DNA of 64,000 nucleotides. Origin: Helicobacter cetorum (GTDB lineage Bacteria > Campylobacterota > Campylobacteria > Campylobacterales > UBA6016). Both the position numbers and the translations under genes were made by a program. The notes under the pieces were generated by a model, which saw nothing but the letters and a program-made list of their open reading frames with translations, did no database searches and was not told the origin of the DNA. The DNA lies in assembly GCA_022729705.1 (NCBI GenBank), contig DZAX01000006.1:1-64000 (forward strand), written 5' to 3'. Positions 43,297-51,445 of the stretch are shown here, piece by piece (positions within the stretch are counted from its first letter, which is position 1; each line of letters starts with the position of its first letter).

Positions 43297-43811
43297 ATTT
43301 TTCCCGCCATCTTTGTTTTATCTGTCTGTCCGTCGAATTCTGAGATTTTACCTAGTAGTTTTTTTGGTTTTTCTATCTCTTTTGTTTTTTGCTCTAGTAT
43401 CGCCAGCGCTTTTGCCACTCCGTCTATTATCTGTTCCGGATGAGGAGCGCAACCGCCGACGTAGACGTCTACCGGAACATATCTATCTATACCGTCTTCC
43501 GAGCCGTACATTCCTCGAAAGACGCCGCCTGTAGCCGCGCAAGAGCCGCAAGCTACGACTACTTTTGGTTCCGGCATTTGCGAATACAGCTCTACTATTC
43601 TCTCTCTGCTTCTTTTTGTTACGGGCCCCGTAACTAGAAAAATATCTGATTGTTTTGGATTTCCCGTGTTTTTTACGCCGAGTCTCTCAAGGTCGTACTT
43701 TGGAGCCAGACACGCTAATATTTCTATGTCGCAACCATTGCAGCTACCTGCGTTGTAGTGTAGAAGCCACGGTGATTTTGCTCGAAACTTTTTTAAAAAC
43801 TCTTTTATCAT
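43293..43811 (-). CDS. echC: Ech hydrogenase small subunit (EchC/NuoB-like)
   Basis: A 172-residue subunit that carries the proximal [4Fe-4S] cluster. The ligands are CNGCD near residue 23-27, CGSC within VVACGSCAATGGVF, and the last cysteine in VGGCAPHPEQIIDG. The start ATG at 43811 overlaps the stop of the NuoH-like gene (ATGA), and an open frame further upstream is not family sequence. A C-terminal basic helix (EQKTKEIEKPKKLLGK) extends beyond the core. Confidence 0.92.
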   Translation of the reverse strand: MIKEFLKKFRAKSPWLLHYNAGSCNGCDIEILACLAPKYDLERLGVKNTGNPKQSDIFLVTGPVTKRSRERIVELYSQMPEPKVVVACGSCAATGGVFRGMYGSEDGIDRYVPVDVYVGGCAPHPEQIIDGVAKALAILEQKTKEIEKPKKLLGKISEFDGQTDKTKMAGKI

Positions 43812-44629
43812 AAAAGTACACCCAAAATAATATTTGCTCCCGCAAGGGTAAAAGCTGATTTGTAAAGCATGCGAACCATATCCGAATAGCATACCCTAGC
43901 GGTTGAGTTGTCGATTATTAAAACGACAAAAAAAGCGAAGACAGCGAGTGCTGCGCCAATTGCAAAGCTACTTCCGCCAAACAAAAACACAAGTGTAAAG
44001 ACAAAAAGCATATCCAGCCACTTTGCCGTATAGACCGCCTCATAAAAAATTCCCGAAAACTCTATCTCCGCTCCACCGACTATCTCTTGATGCGCCTCAG
44101 CCGCGTCAAAAGGGGATTTTTTGAGAAGCCCCGGAAGAGCTATAAGCAACGCCGCAAAACCTAAAATAGATGGAAGAAACGAGGCGGGAGCGTTAAGAAT
44201 TTTTGAGACTTCAAAGCTTCCCGTGTGTAGATAAAACGCTATCGCCGTAAGTATCAGTATAGGCTCTAAAGCCGATATAGCGATAAGTTCTCTTGTGGAA
44301 CCAATGCGACTATACGTCGATTTTGCCGAATATCCGGCGACAATCAAAAGCGACGTTGAGAGTAGGTGAAAAAATATAGCGACAAGCAAGTCCCCGCCAA
44401 AAAATAGCACAGACAAAGCGACCCACGCCGCCAAAAAGTGCATAACGCCCATAAAAGCGTGATATGAGTGAAGTATCATCGGACGCTTATCTGCAAGCTT
44501 AAAAAGGTCGTAAAAGGGTTGCAAAATAGGGGGACCTTTTCGCGATTGCATTCTAGCCTTTAGCTTTCGCTCCACACCGTAAAGTAGCCCTCCAAAAATT
44601 GGAGCTAAGAGTATAAGAAGCCAGCTCAT
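43808..44629 (-). CDS. echB: Ech hydrogenase membrane subunit (EchB/NuoH-like)
   Basis: A 273-residue membrane protein with about eight spans. Diagnostic NuoH-family motifs are the basic loop ERKLKARMQSRKGPPILQPFYDLFKLADKRP and the charged SPFDAAEAHQEIVGGAEIEFSG. These acidic residues form the link between quinone/ferredoxin chemistry and ion translocation. The ATG start overlaps the upstream stop by four bases. Together with the NuoL-like subunit it makes the ion-pumping membrane arm. Confidence 0.93.
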   Translation of the reverse strand: MSWLLILLAPIFGGLLYGVERKLKARMQSRKGPPILQPFYDLFKLADKRPMILHSYHAFMGVMHFLAAWVALSVLFFGGDLLVAIFFHLLSTSLLIVAGYSAKSTYSRIGSTRELIAISALEPILILTAIAFYLHTGSFEVSKILNAPASFLPSILGFAALLIALPGLLKKSPFDAAEAHQEIVGGAEIEFSGIFYEAVYTAKWLDMLFVFTLVFLFGGSSFAIGAALAVFAFFVVLIIDNSTARVCYSDMVRMLYKSAFTLAGANIILGVLL

Positions 44630-46464
44630 ATATTTAACGCTCCTATTATGATGATTAGAGCAAACAGCGCCAACGAAACCATATTGGCGGATTTTTCTAT
44701 ATTTTTTGCGGGGTTAAAATAAAAAGAGTAAGCGTTTGCCTCTATTCGCTCTCCGCAAGTATAAGGGGTTGCCTTGTCTACGCCCTTGAATCTTATCCTT
44801 GTCGCAAGAATTGGAGCGACTCCAAGCAGTAAAAACGCCGCCAAAATGTGCCAAAACTCCAATGTTCCAAACGGCAAAACAATACCCCAAAAATCACCGC
44901 TAATCGGTACTGCCGCAGAGGCTACAAAGGCGGCGTTTTCTTTGAAAAAGCCGCCGATTACAGGAGAGATAAAGACGGCAAAACCCAATAGGAAGATACC
45001 CAACACAAGCGGCGCTATAAGATAAGAGTACTCCTCCAAACCTTTTTTGGCGTCGTCGTTTGCAATAAATCTACCGACTGTTTTGAAGTATAAAAGCGTA
45101 AGGGCTACGCTCCCAACTGCTATAAAAAAGATGAGCAACATAACAAGTGCTCCATTAAATCCGACGACGCCTTCGTATGCGAGCCATTTTGCAAAGAATA
45201 CGCCAAAAGGCGGAAGAGCTATGCTTAAAAATCCAAGGATTATGAGAGAGGTAAGTATCGGTGCCCTGGTAATGAGACCCTCTACGGACTCTATACTTTT
45301 AATATGATACTGTTTTTCCAAAATTCCGGCGCACATAAAAAGCATCGCTTTTGAAACGCCGTGAAAAATAATAAGCAACATACAAGCAAGTATAGTAAGA
45401 GGCGTTCCAAGCGAGGCCGTCATAACCATCAAACCAAGTAGCGAAATAGTCGAATATGCGAGTATCTTTTTGAAGCTATCTTCTCTTAGGGCTAAGGCGG
45501 CGGAGATTAAAAACGATATAGCTCCGATAAGAGCCACCCCCGCTCCTACGGCTGTTCCTGCAATTACCGGAGAGATTTTTAGGATTAGATACGGAGCTAT
45601 TTTTACCATTGTGGAGGAGTGAAGTATCGCGCTAACCGGAGTGGGCGCCACCATCGCCCCAAGAAGCCACGGTGAAAAAGGCGCCTGAGCTCCTTTGATA
45701 AGAGCGGCTACCGATATAAGAGCGGCAAAAAGCGCCAAATACTCTCCGCCGTGCGATAAAATCTCAGATATGTATACAGTATGAAATTGCGACTTTGCGA
45801 TAAGGGCGGCAAGCAAAAGCGCAACGCCCCCTATTTGATTCATCCAAAGAGCCGTGCGGGCGTTTTGTTTTGACTCTTCGTTGTTTCTAAAGCCGATTAG
45901 CCAGAAGCTAGCTAGCGTAGTCATCTCAAAAAATAGAAACAGCCATTTGATATTGTCGGCTGATACAAGTAGATTCATAACGCCCAAAAATGCGGTCAAA
46001 ATAGCCAAAAACACCGCTTGTTTTGATGTGTCATCGGTTTCATCTTTGATGTATCGAACGGCGTAGATAAGTATTAGCGAGCCTACTATATTGATAAGTA
46101 AAAACATAAATACGGAGAGCTTATCAACTACAATGTCATACCCTTCTTTTGAAGAGAAACTCTCAAGCGCAAACAAAAAAGCTACTTGGGTGAGACTGAG
46201 TAACAAAATTCTTTTATCTTTACTTTTGAAGCCTATATATGTAAAGTAGCCCAAAAGAGCTATGTCCAAAAGAAGAAATGGAAAATTCAGATATGAGGCT
46301 GATAGTTTAAAGCTCGCCTCGTACGAGGTATAGACAAGCGTAGAAGCCGCTATCAAAAATATAGAGGCACCAAGAACCGCATAAGAGGCGTATCGTTTAA
46401 GCGTTACGGCGCCGATGGCGGCAAAAAAAGGAAAAAGGAAGAGAACAATCAGATATTCTTGCAT
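44626..46464 (-). CDS. echA: Ech hydrogenase antiporter-like subunit (EchA/NuoL-like)
   Basis: The first gene of the operon encodes a 612-residue membrane protein with about 16 spans of the NuoL/M/N and Mrp antiporter class. Ion-path residues are visible: glutamate in FLFFEMTTLASFWLIGF, lysine in IKGAQAPFSPWLLGAM, and the histidine and lysine of LHSSTMVKIAPYL. The C-terminal PYTCGERIEANAYSFYFNP segment is typical of EchA-type subunits. It starts MQEYLIV at an ATG. The region upstream (46465-46613) contains the divergent arsR promoter as well. Confidence 0.92.
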   Translation of the reverse strand: MQEYLIVLFLFPFFAAIGAVTLKRYASYAVLGASIFLIAASTLVYTSYEASFKLSASYLNFPFLLLDIALLGYFTYIGFKSKDKRILLLSLTQVAFLFALESFSSKEGYDIVVDKLSVFMFLLINIVGSLILIYAVRYIKDETDDTSKQAVFLAILTAFLGVMNLLVSADNIKWLFLFFEMTTLASFWLIGFRNNEESKQNARTALWMNQIGGVALLLAALIAKSQFHTVYISEILSHGGEYLALFAALISVAALIKGAQAPFSPWLLGAMVAPTPVSAILHSSTMVKIAPYLILKISPVIAGTAVGAGVALIGAISFLISAALALREDSFKKILAYSTISLLGLMVMTASLGTPLTILACMLLIIFHGVSKAMLFMCAGILEKQYHIKSIESVEGLITRAPILTSLIILGFLSIALPPFGVFFAKWLAYEGVVGFNGALVMLLIFFIAVGSVALTLLYFKTVGRFIANDDAKKGLEEYSYLIAPLVLGIFLLGFAVFISPVIGGFFKENAAFVASAAVPISGDFWGIVLPFGTLEFWHILAAFLLLGVAPILATRIRFKGVDKATPYTCGERIEANAYSFYFNPAKNIEKSANMVSLALFALIIIIGALNI

Positions 46465-46573
46465 TTGAGCGCTCTTTTTTTGGGTTTGGTTTATTCTAGC
46501 ATAAATAGTTTACCAATAGGTTATGTTTGGCTTATTAGGGAGCTTTAAGCAAATAAGAAGAAAAAAAATACTA

Positions 46574-46589
46574 ATATATCCGCATATAT
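46574..46589. promoter_or_regulatory. Possible ArsR operator
   Basis: ATATATCCGCATATAT is a palindrome with a 4-base centre, 25 bases before the arsR start, where an autoregulatory ArsR site is expected. AT-richness makes chance occurrence possible. Confidence 0.3.
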
Positions 46590-46613
46590 AGATACATTGG
46601 AAAATTATAAAAT

Positions 46614-46949
46614 ATGGAAGAGTTTCTAAGAGCCGTTGCGGCGTTAAATGATGAGAGCAGGGTGAGAATAGCGGCTTTTTTGGCGCGAAACGGAAAGTGT
46701 TGCGTGTGCGAGCTTGAAGCCTCTCTTTCAATGCCGCAATCAACGCTCTCAAGGCATCTAAAAATACTAAAAGACGCAGGATTTTTGATAATTTCAAAAG
46801 TCGGTGCTAGGAGCTACTATGAACTATCCGCACGAGCGTCGCTACAAAAAAATCTACTAGTTAATATGGAAGCTATAGAGCTAGAACTCCCACAAAAAAT
46901 AGACGCAGACGATATAGGTAAAATTAAAATTTTAAGGAGACAACAATGA
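46614..46949 (+). CDS. arsR: ArsR-family transcriptional regulator
   Basis: A 111-residue winged-helix repressor. The metalloid-binding CCVCEL motif lies at the start of the recognition-domain helix (near 29-34) and the DNA-reading helix is in SMPQSTLSRHLKILKDAGFL. Binding of arsenite or antimonite to the cysteines would release it from the operator. It overlaps arsC by four bases (ATGA) and so is co-translated with it. Confidence 0.92.
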   Translation: MEEFLRAVAALNDESRVRIAAFLARNGKCCVCELEASLSMPQSTLSRHLKILKDAGFLIISKVGARSYYELSARASLQKNLLVNMEAIELELPQKIDADDIGKIKILRRQQ

Positions 46950-47359
46950 AAAACGTATTGATACTTTGCACCGGAAACTCATGTCGTTCTATTATGGCGG
47001 AAGCTCTCGTAAACGCCTATTTGGGCGAGCTTGATATAAAAGCCTACTCTAGCGGAGTGGCTCCAAGCGGAGAGGTAAACCCTGACGCTATTGAAGCGTT
47101 GCAAAAAGAGGGGATTAATGTAGAGGGACTACACTCAAAGACGCTAGCTACTTTGGATGGTATAAATTTTGAACTAGTCGTTACCGTGTGCGACCACGCC
47201 AAAGAGACGTGCCCAATGTTTCCGGGCATGGTTAAAGTTCTGCACGTCGGTTTTGAAGACCCTAGCGGTAAAGCGAAAGAGGAGTATACAAAAACGCTTT
47301 TTGAGATAAAAGAGGGGTTGCTTGTAAAAATCAAAGACGCTTTAGGGCTGGGTGCTTAA
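46946..47359 (+). CDS. arsC: Arsenate reductase, low-molecular-weight phosphatase type
   Basis: A 137-residue thioredoxin-coupled enzyme reducing arsenate to arsenite. The P-loop is LCTGNSCRSIMAEA (residues 7-20) with catalytic Cys near 8-13. The resolving pair lies in VCDHAKETCPMF (near 81-92). It resembles the S. aureus type rather than the glutaredoxin-dependent E. coli ArsC. Located between arsR and a permease whose motif suggests arsenic export. Confidence 0.95.
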   Translation: MKNVLILCTGNSCRSIMAEALVNAYLGELDIKAYSSGVAPSGEVNPDAIEALQKEGINVEGLHSKTLATLDGINFELVVTVCDHAKETCPMFPGMVKVLHVGFEDPSGKAKEEYTKTLFEIKEGLLVKIKDALGLGA

Positions 47360-47362
47360 TCT

Positions 47363-48313
47363 ATGTGGCAAGAGGTGGTAGATGTTTTTGTATATGATTG
47401 GCTCGCTATGTCAAAAGACGATAAGCTCTCTAATGCGCTAAACTTTTTCGTCTATGATAGCGTCAAAATCATCTTTCTCTTAACCATCATAATTTTTTTT
47501 GTGACGCTTTTGCGCTCCTATTTTTCTACGGAGAAAGTAAGAGCGTATCTCTCAAAAAAACATGAGTTTGTAGGTAATGTCTTCGCGGCTCTTTTTGGGA
47601 TTATCACGCCCTTTTGCTCATGCTCGGCTATCCCCTTGTTTCTTGGTTTTTTGCAAGCCCGTATTCCGCTTGGCGTGACGTTTAGCTATCTTATCTCTGC
47701 GCCTTTGAACAATGAAATTGCGATTGCTATGCTCTTTACGATGTTTGGCTGGAAAGTGACGGCTCTTTATATAGGTTTTGGGCTTTTGGTTGCGATAATC
47801 GGCGGTATCATCATCGGTAGGCTGGGGCTGGAAAAAGAGATATTGATAGAGGTAAAACCGATAGATGGCGAGATAACGGCTCAAATACAGAAAATAGCGT
47901 TTAAGACAAGAGTAAAAGACGCTATGGAGTATACAAAAGATATTTTACGCAAAATTTGGATTTATATACTCCTTGGCGTCGGCGTAGGTGCGTTTATCCA
48001 CGGGTATGTGCCGACTGAGTTTATAGCGTCTATCGCCGGAGCAAATAATCCTTTTGCCGTGCCTATCGCCACGCTTCTCGGTGTTCCGATGTACTCAAAC
48101 GCCGCAGGAGTAATGCCACTTATAGAAGTGTTGACCGCAAAAGGAATGCTTATAGGCACTGCTCTAAGCTTTATGATGGCCATAACGGCTCTTAGCTTGC
48201 CGGAGGCGGTGATACTAAAGAGAGTGATGAGCGTAAAACTTATCGGAATATTTTTCGGTATTGTGACGCTGGGGATTATTGGCGTTGGATATTTGTTTAA
48301 CGCTATTTTATAA
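47363..48313 (+). CDS. DUF318/ArsP-type permease
   Basis: A 316-residue membrane protein with about eight spans. The cysteine-rich motif FCSCSAIPLFLGFLQARIPLG (near 92-112) and the mirrored YSNAAGVMPLIEVLT are the signature of the SO_0444/ArsP-like permease family, members of which export organoarsenicals or arsenite. It is three bases behind arsC. A diverged second copy of its last 27 codons occurs at 49934-50020, beyond the SulP gene. Confidence 0.88.
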   Translation: MWQEVVDVFVYDWLAMSKDDKLSNALNFFVYDSVKIIFLLTIIIFFVTLLRSYFSTEKVRAYLSKKHEFVGNVFAALFGIITPFCSCSAIPLFLGFLQARIPLGVTFSYLISAPLNNEIAIAMLFTMFGWKVTALYIGFGLLVAIIGGIIIGRLGLEKEILIEVKPIDGEITAQIQKIAFKTRVKDAMEYTKDILRKIWIYILLGVGVGAFIHGYVPTEFIASIAGANNPFAVPIATLLGVPMYSNAAGVMPLIEVLTAKGMLIGTALSFMMAITALSLPEAVILKRVMSVKLIGIFFGIVTLGIIGVGYLFNAIL

Positions 48314-48414
48314 ATGGTTCCAAGCTTATAAGATTATACTGGCGGCGGCACTTGACAAAGATATAAAATAGGCGTTGCCCTACCTTTTAAAAAAATAAAG
48401 ACTAAGGTTTCATT

Positions 48415-49896
48415 ATGTTTACACTAAAAAATTACGACACAAGCAATGTCAAAAATGACTTGTTATCAGGTTTGGTTGTCGCAATAGCTCTTATCCCCGA
48501 AGCTATCGCCTTTTCGTTTGTCGCCGGACTTAGCCCGATTGTCGGGCTATATACGGTTTTTATACTTGGTCTCGTGACCGCTCTTATGGGCGGCAAACCC
48601 GGAATGATTAGCGGGGCTACGGGGGCGGTCGTCGTCGTTCTCGCCTCTTTGGCGATAAACTACGGATTGGAGTATGTACTAGCGACTGCCGTAATGGCGG
48701 GACTTATTCAGATAACTTTTGGAGTGTTGAAGCTCGGTAAGCTTATCCGCCTAGTCCCGCAACCGGCGATATTCGGTTTTGTAAACGGTCTAGCAATAGT
48801 CATCGCCATGAGTCAGCTTAAGATGTTTGATGGTGAGGGGGCTACTATGTATGCTCTTGTAGCGTTCACAATGGCAATTATGTTTTTCTTGCCCAAATAC
48901 ACAAAAGCGGTACCTGCAGGACTTGTGGCTATTGTTGCGGTGACGCTTATCGTGATATTTGGCGATTTGCATACAAAACAAGTAGGAGATCTAGCAAATA
49001 TAGGCGGCTCTTTCCCAACTTTTCATCTGCCAGGTGTACCTCTTGATTTGAACACTCTATTTATCATCGCTCCATATGCGTTTATTGTCGCCATGGTAGG
49101 TCTCATCGAGTCGCTTTTGACTCTTGCTGTGCTTGATGAGATGAGCGAAAAAAGAGGAAGCGGCAATAAAGAGTGCGTGGCACAAGGGATTGGTAATACT
49201 CTATGCGGAATTTTTGGAGCAATGCCGGGATGTGCGATGATAGGTCAATCCATCATCAACTTCACATCAGGCGGTCTTACTCGTCTATCTTCCACAACCG
49301 CCGCAATACTCGTTATTATCTTTGTCGTTAGTATCTCCGATGTTATCTCTCAAATCGCTATCGCTGCGCTTGTAGGCATCATGTTTATGGTATCCGTCGA
49401 GACTTTTGAGTGGGCGAGCGTGAATAGGCTAAAGAGGATGAAAAGGGCGGATGCACTGATTTTGGTGAGCGTGACCGTGATTACTGTATTTGCAGATCTT
49501 GCTATTGCTGTTGCGTCAGGCGTTATTATCTCTGCTCTCGTGTTTGCATGGGAGCATGCGAAGATCACTTATACGGCAAAAACAGAAGAGGACGGCACAA
49601 AAGTGTATGAGCTTGACGGACCTCTGTTTTTTGGTTCCGCAACGAGATTTGCCAATGAGATTTTCAAAGCAGAGAGCGACCCCGATAATATCGTGATAGA
49701 CTTTAGTAATTCAAGAGTGATGGACTCAAGCGGCGTCGAGGCGATAGATAAGGTGAGCAAAAAATATACAGAAAGCGGCAAAAGCGTAAAACTAAGACAC
49801 CTCAGTAACGACTGCATGCAGGCTCTTAAAGACGCCGGACCGTATTGTGTGCATGAGCTTGACGATCCGACTTATAAGGTGGCGAGAGACGTTTAA
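48415..49896 (+). CDS. SulP-family anion transporter with STAS domain
   Basis: A 493-residue SulP transporter. About ten to twelve spans are followed by a C-terminal STAS domain (PDNIVIDFSNSRVMDSSGVEAIDKV). The EAIAFSFVAGLSPIVGLYT and the later GCAMIGQSIINFTSGGLTRLS are family motifs. Substrate could be sulfate, bicarbonate or another oxyanion. It sits between the ars permease and the thioredoxin-like gene that normally accompanies such permeases, so it looks inserted. A RBS-like AAGGTTTC precedes the ATG. Confidence 0.92.
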   Translation: MFTLKNYDTSNVKNDLLSGLVVAIALIPEAIAFSFVAGLSPIVGLYTVFILGLVTALMGGKPGMISGATGAVVVVLASLAINYGLEYVLATAVMAGLIQITFGVLKLGKLIRLVPQPAIFGFVNGLAIVIAMSQLKMFDGEGATMYALVAFTMAIMFFLPKYTKAVPAGLVAIVAVTLIVIFGDLHTKQVGDLANIGGSFPTFHLPGVPLDLNTLFIIAPYAFIVAMVGLIESLLTLAVLDEMSEKRGSGNKECVAQGIGNTLCGIFGAMPGCAMIGQSIINFTSGGLTRLSSTTAAILVIIFVVSISDVISQIAIAALVGIMFMVSVETFEWASVNRLKRMKRADALILVSVTVITVFADLAIAVASGVIISALVFAWEHAKITYTAKTEEDGTKVYELDGPLFFGSATRFANEIFKAESDPDNIVIDFSNSRVMDSSGVEAIDKVSKKYTESGKSVKLRHLSNDCMQALKDAGPYCVHELDDPTYKVARDV

Positions 49897-49903
49897 AAAC
49901 CCA

Positions 49904-49930
49904 AAATGTGAGAATTAATCAGAGGGTTCA
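49904..49930 (+). repeat. Palindromic repeat, family C, tail fragment
   Basis: TGTGAGAATTAATCAGAGGG, also found at 21610-21625 and, in part, at 25049-25067. It lies between the SulP stop and the permease tail remnant. Confidence 0.65.
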
Positions 49931-49933
49931 ATT

Positions 49934-50020
49934 ATAAGTCTAAAGTTAATTACGGTATTTTTCTCTACCGTAACTTTTGGAATAATCGGTGTTGGATATT
50001 TATTTAATGCAATTTTATAA
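49934..50020 (+). pseudogene. 3' remnant of a second DUF318/ArsP-type permease
   Basis: In frame, the stretch encodes SLKLITVFFSTVTF and GIIGVGYLFNAIL followed by TAA. The permease at 47363-48313 ends in SVKLIGIFFGIVTL and GIIGVGYLFNAIL followed by TAA. About 20 of 27 residues agree, but most shared codons differ in the third base, so this is not a recent copy. It is the tail of a diverged permease gene whose body is gone, followed ten bases later by the thioredoxin-like gene with its own AGGGG site. Confidence 0.8.
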
Positions 50021-50029
50021 GGGGACAAA

Positions 50030-50260
50030 ATGACAATAGAGATACTCGGAACCGGTTGTACAAAGTGTAAAATGTTATACGAAATTACTCAAAACGCTGT
50101 AAATAAAGCCGGAATAGATGCGCAGATAATAAAGGTGGAAGATCCGTTGGCTATCTTGAGTTATGGAGTTATGACGACGCCCGCCCTTGTTGTGGATACA
50201 ATTGTAAAGACGCAAGGCAAGCTTCCTAGCGCCGATGAGATTATAGAAATGTTAAGGTGA
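50030..50260 (+). CDS. Thioredoxin-family redox protein (redox-active disulfide protein 2 type)
   Basis: A 76-residue thioredoxin-fold protein. The redox pair is in GTGCTKCKMLYE (residues 9-12), and the cis-proline in VMTTPALVVD. Genes of this type usually directly follow DUF318/ArsP-like permeases and are thought to reduce cysteines there. Here the functional permease is two genes away, and only a permease tail is adjacent. GGGGACAAA precedes the ATG. Confidence 0.9.
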   Translation: MTIEILGTGCTKCKMLYEITQNAVNKAGIDAQIIKVEDPLAILSYGVMTTPALVVDTIVKTQGKLPSADEIIEMLR

Positions 50261-50261
50261 A

Positions 50262-50432
50262 ATTGTTACTTTTTTTATTGAGCTACTTGCAAATATTCTT
50301 CTTGTGATAGCGTTTATTCATCTTCAAGGCGTGGCGTTGCATATTGCGCTACATAAAGATGGTATTGCAATAGGTTCTTTGAATTTTTGGCAAAAAGCGA
50401 TAGCCGCTATTTGGTTTGTTATAAAGGAGTAG
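50262..50432 (+). CDS. Possible 56-residue membrane peptide
   Basis: A frame between the thioredoxin-like and ThiF-like genes encodes one hydrophobic span (FFIELLANILLVIAFIHL) and a tryptophan-containing tail (WQKAIAAIWFVIKE). It has no ATG, GTG or TTG before the span; only an ATT directly behind AAGGTGA could serve as a start. It may be a small gene with a rare start or the tail of a lost membrane protein. Confidence 0.3.
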   Translation: MVTFFIELLANILLVIAFIHLQGVALHIALHKDGIAIGSLNFWQKAIAAIWFVIKE

Positions 50433-50437
50433 ATAGT

Positions 50438-51118
50438 TTGCAAGAAGAGTATTTTGCAAGGCAATACGCCCTTTGGGGCAATGAGACTCAAGAGGGATTA
50501 AAAACAAAAAAAATCGCAATTATCGGTTGCGGCGGGCTTGGTTCCACGCTTGCCATTACGCTAGGCTCTAGCGGAATAGGCGAGATACATTTGGTGGATT
50601 TTGACGTTGTCAGCGTACACAATATTCATCGGCAGATAGCTTTTAGGCTTGGCGACGAGGGGCGTTATAAAGCCGAGGTTGTCGGCGAACTACTAAAAAG
50701 TAGGTATGAGGGCGCCGAAGTAACGACGCATACCGCCACATTTTGTGAGTTTGTCAAAAAAAATATAGAAATAGACTTACTGATAGACGCAACCGACAAT
50801 TTGCCAAGTAGGGCGTCTTTGGAGGAGTACGCAAAAGCTCATAATATTCCTTGGCTATACGCCTCCGTTGAGGCGTGGCACGGACAAGTGTGCTTGTTTG
50901 AAAACGGCGAGTTTGCAAAATCTATGGTGATAAACGATAGAAAACCAGAGGGCATAGCTCCGCCGATAGTAGCCTTTATCGCGGCGTTTGAAGCAAATAT
51001 CGCCCTTCGTTACCTCGCCGGATTGCCCGTTGCCTCCGATATACTAAATTATCTCTACTTTGACGCAAATGGAGAGCTTTGCCACAAAAAGTTTACCACA
51101 CCAAGACGCGATAATTAA
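50438..51118 (+). CDS. ThiF/MoeB/HesA-family adenylyltransferase
   Basis: A 226-residue E1-like enzyme that adenylates the C-terminus of a sulfur-carrier protein. The ATP loop is IIGCGGLGSTLAITLGSSGIG (near 25-45), with IDATDNLPSR as the Mg site. It lacks the four zinc cysteines of full MoeB. The TTG start at 50438 lies eight bases behind AAGGAG and gives MQEEYFARQYALWG, the standard N-terminus; a longer frame from 50387 is unlikely. No thiS/moaD gene is adjacent, so its partner is open. Confidence 0.88.
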   Translation: MQEEYFARQYALWGNETQEGLKTKKIAIIGCGGLGSTLAITLGSSGIGEIHLVDFDVVSVHNIHRQIAFRLGDEGRYKAEVVGELLKSRYEGAEVTTHTATFCEFVKKNIEIDLLIDATDNLPSRASLEEYAKAHNIPWLYASVEAWHGQVCLFENGEFAKSMVINDRKPEGIAPPIVAFIAAFEANIALRYLAGLPVASDILNYLYFDANGELCHKKFTTPRRDN

Positions 51119-51121
51119 ATG

Positions 51122-51340
51122 GTATACCGATTTTCTGGAGCCTTTTTGCATATTTTCAAGAGTTGCACTCATATTTTGCAGTTCTGATTTTGCCTGATTT
51201 GCGGCGGCTGTTTCGGCTTCTGATTTGAGCGTAAAAAGCGGAGCGTCTTTGGCGACTCGCTCTCCTTTTTTGACAAATATTTTCTCCACTCTACCGCTTT
51301 GAGAAGAGGCAATATTGACAAAATCACCCCCTATGTAGCC
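51122..51340 (-). pseudogene. Internal fragment of an HlyD/EmrA-like membrane fusion protein
   Basis: The minus strand between 51340 and about 51127 encodes GYIGGDFVNIASSQSGRVEK and then IFVKKGERVAKDAPLFTL, the lipoyl-like hairpin half of a periplasmic adaptor of the HlyD family (DUF/YbhG-like). There is a stop in frame just upstream and the frame runs into unrelated sequence downstream, so both ends are missing. It is a decayed remnant of an efflux gene. Confidence 0.65.
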
Positions 51341-51445
51341 CTAACAACGTAGCGTTTTTTTATTGTACACCAAAAACGCTCATGCCCCTATTTAGCTGTT
51401 TTGTGCTATATTCCGCCTAAAACTAACTGTAATTAAAGGCTAAAA

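Noticed and set aside
43812-43892. Longer start for the hydrogenase small subunit
   Set aside because: The extra residues overlap the preceding gene and are unlike NuoB-family N-termini; the ATGA junction at 43808-43811 fits coupling.
50387-50437. Longer start for the ThiF-like gene
   Set aside because: The additional residues are not family sequence and the TTG at 50438 has AAGGAG at ideal spacing.
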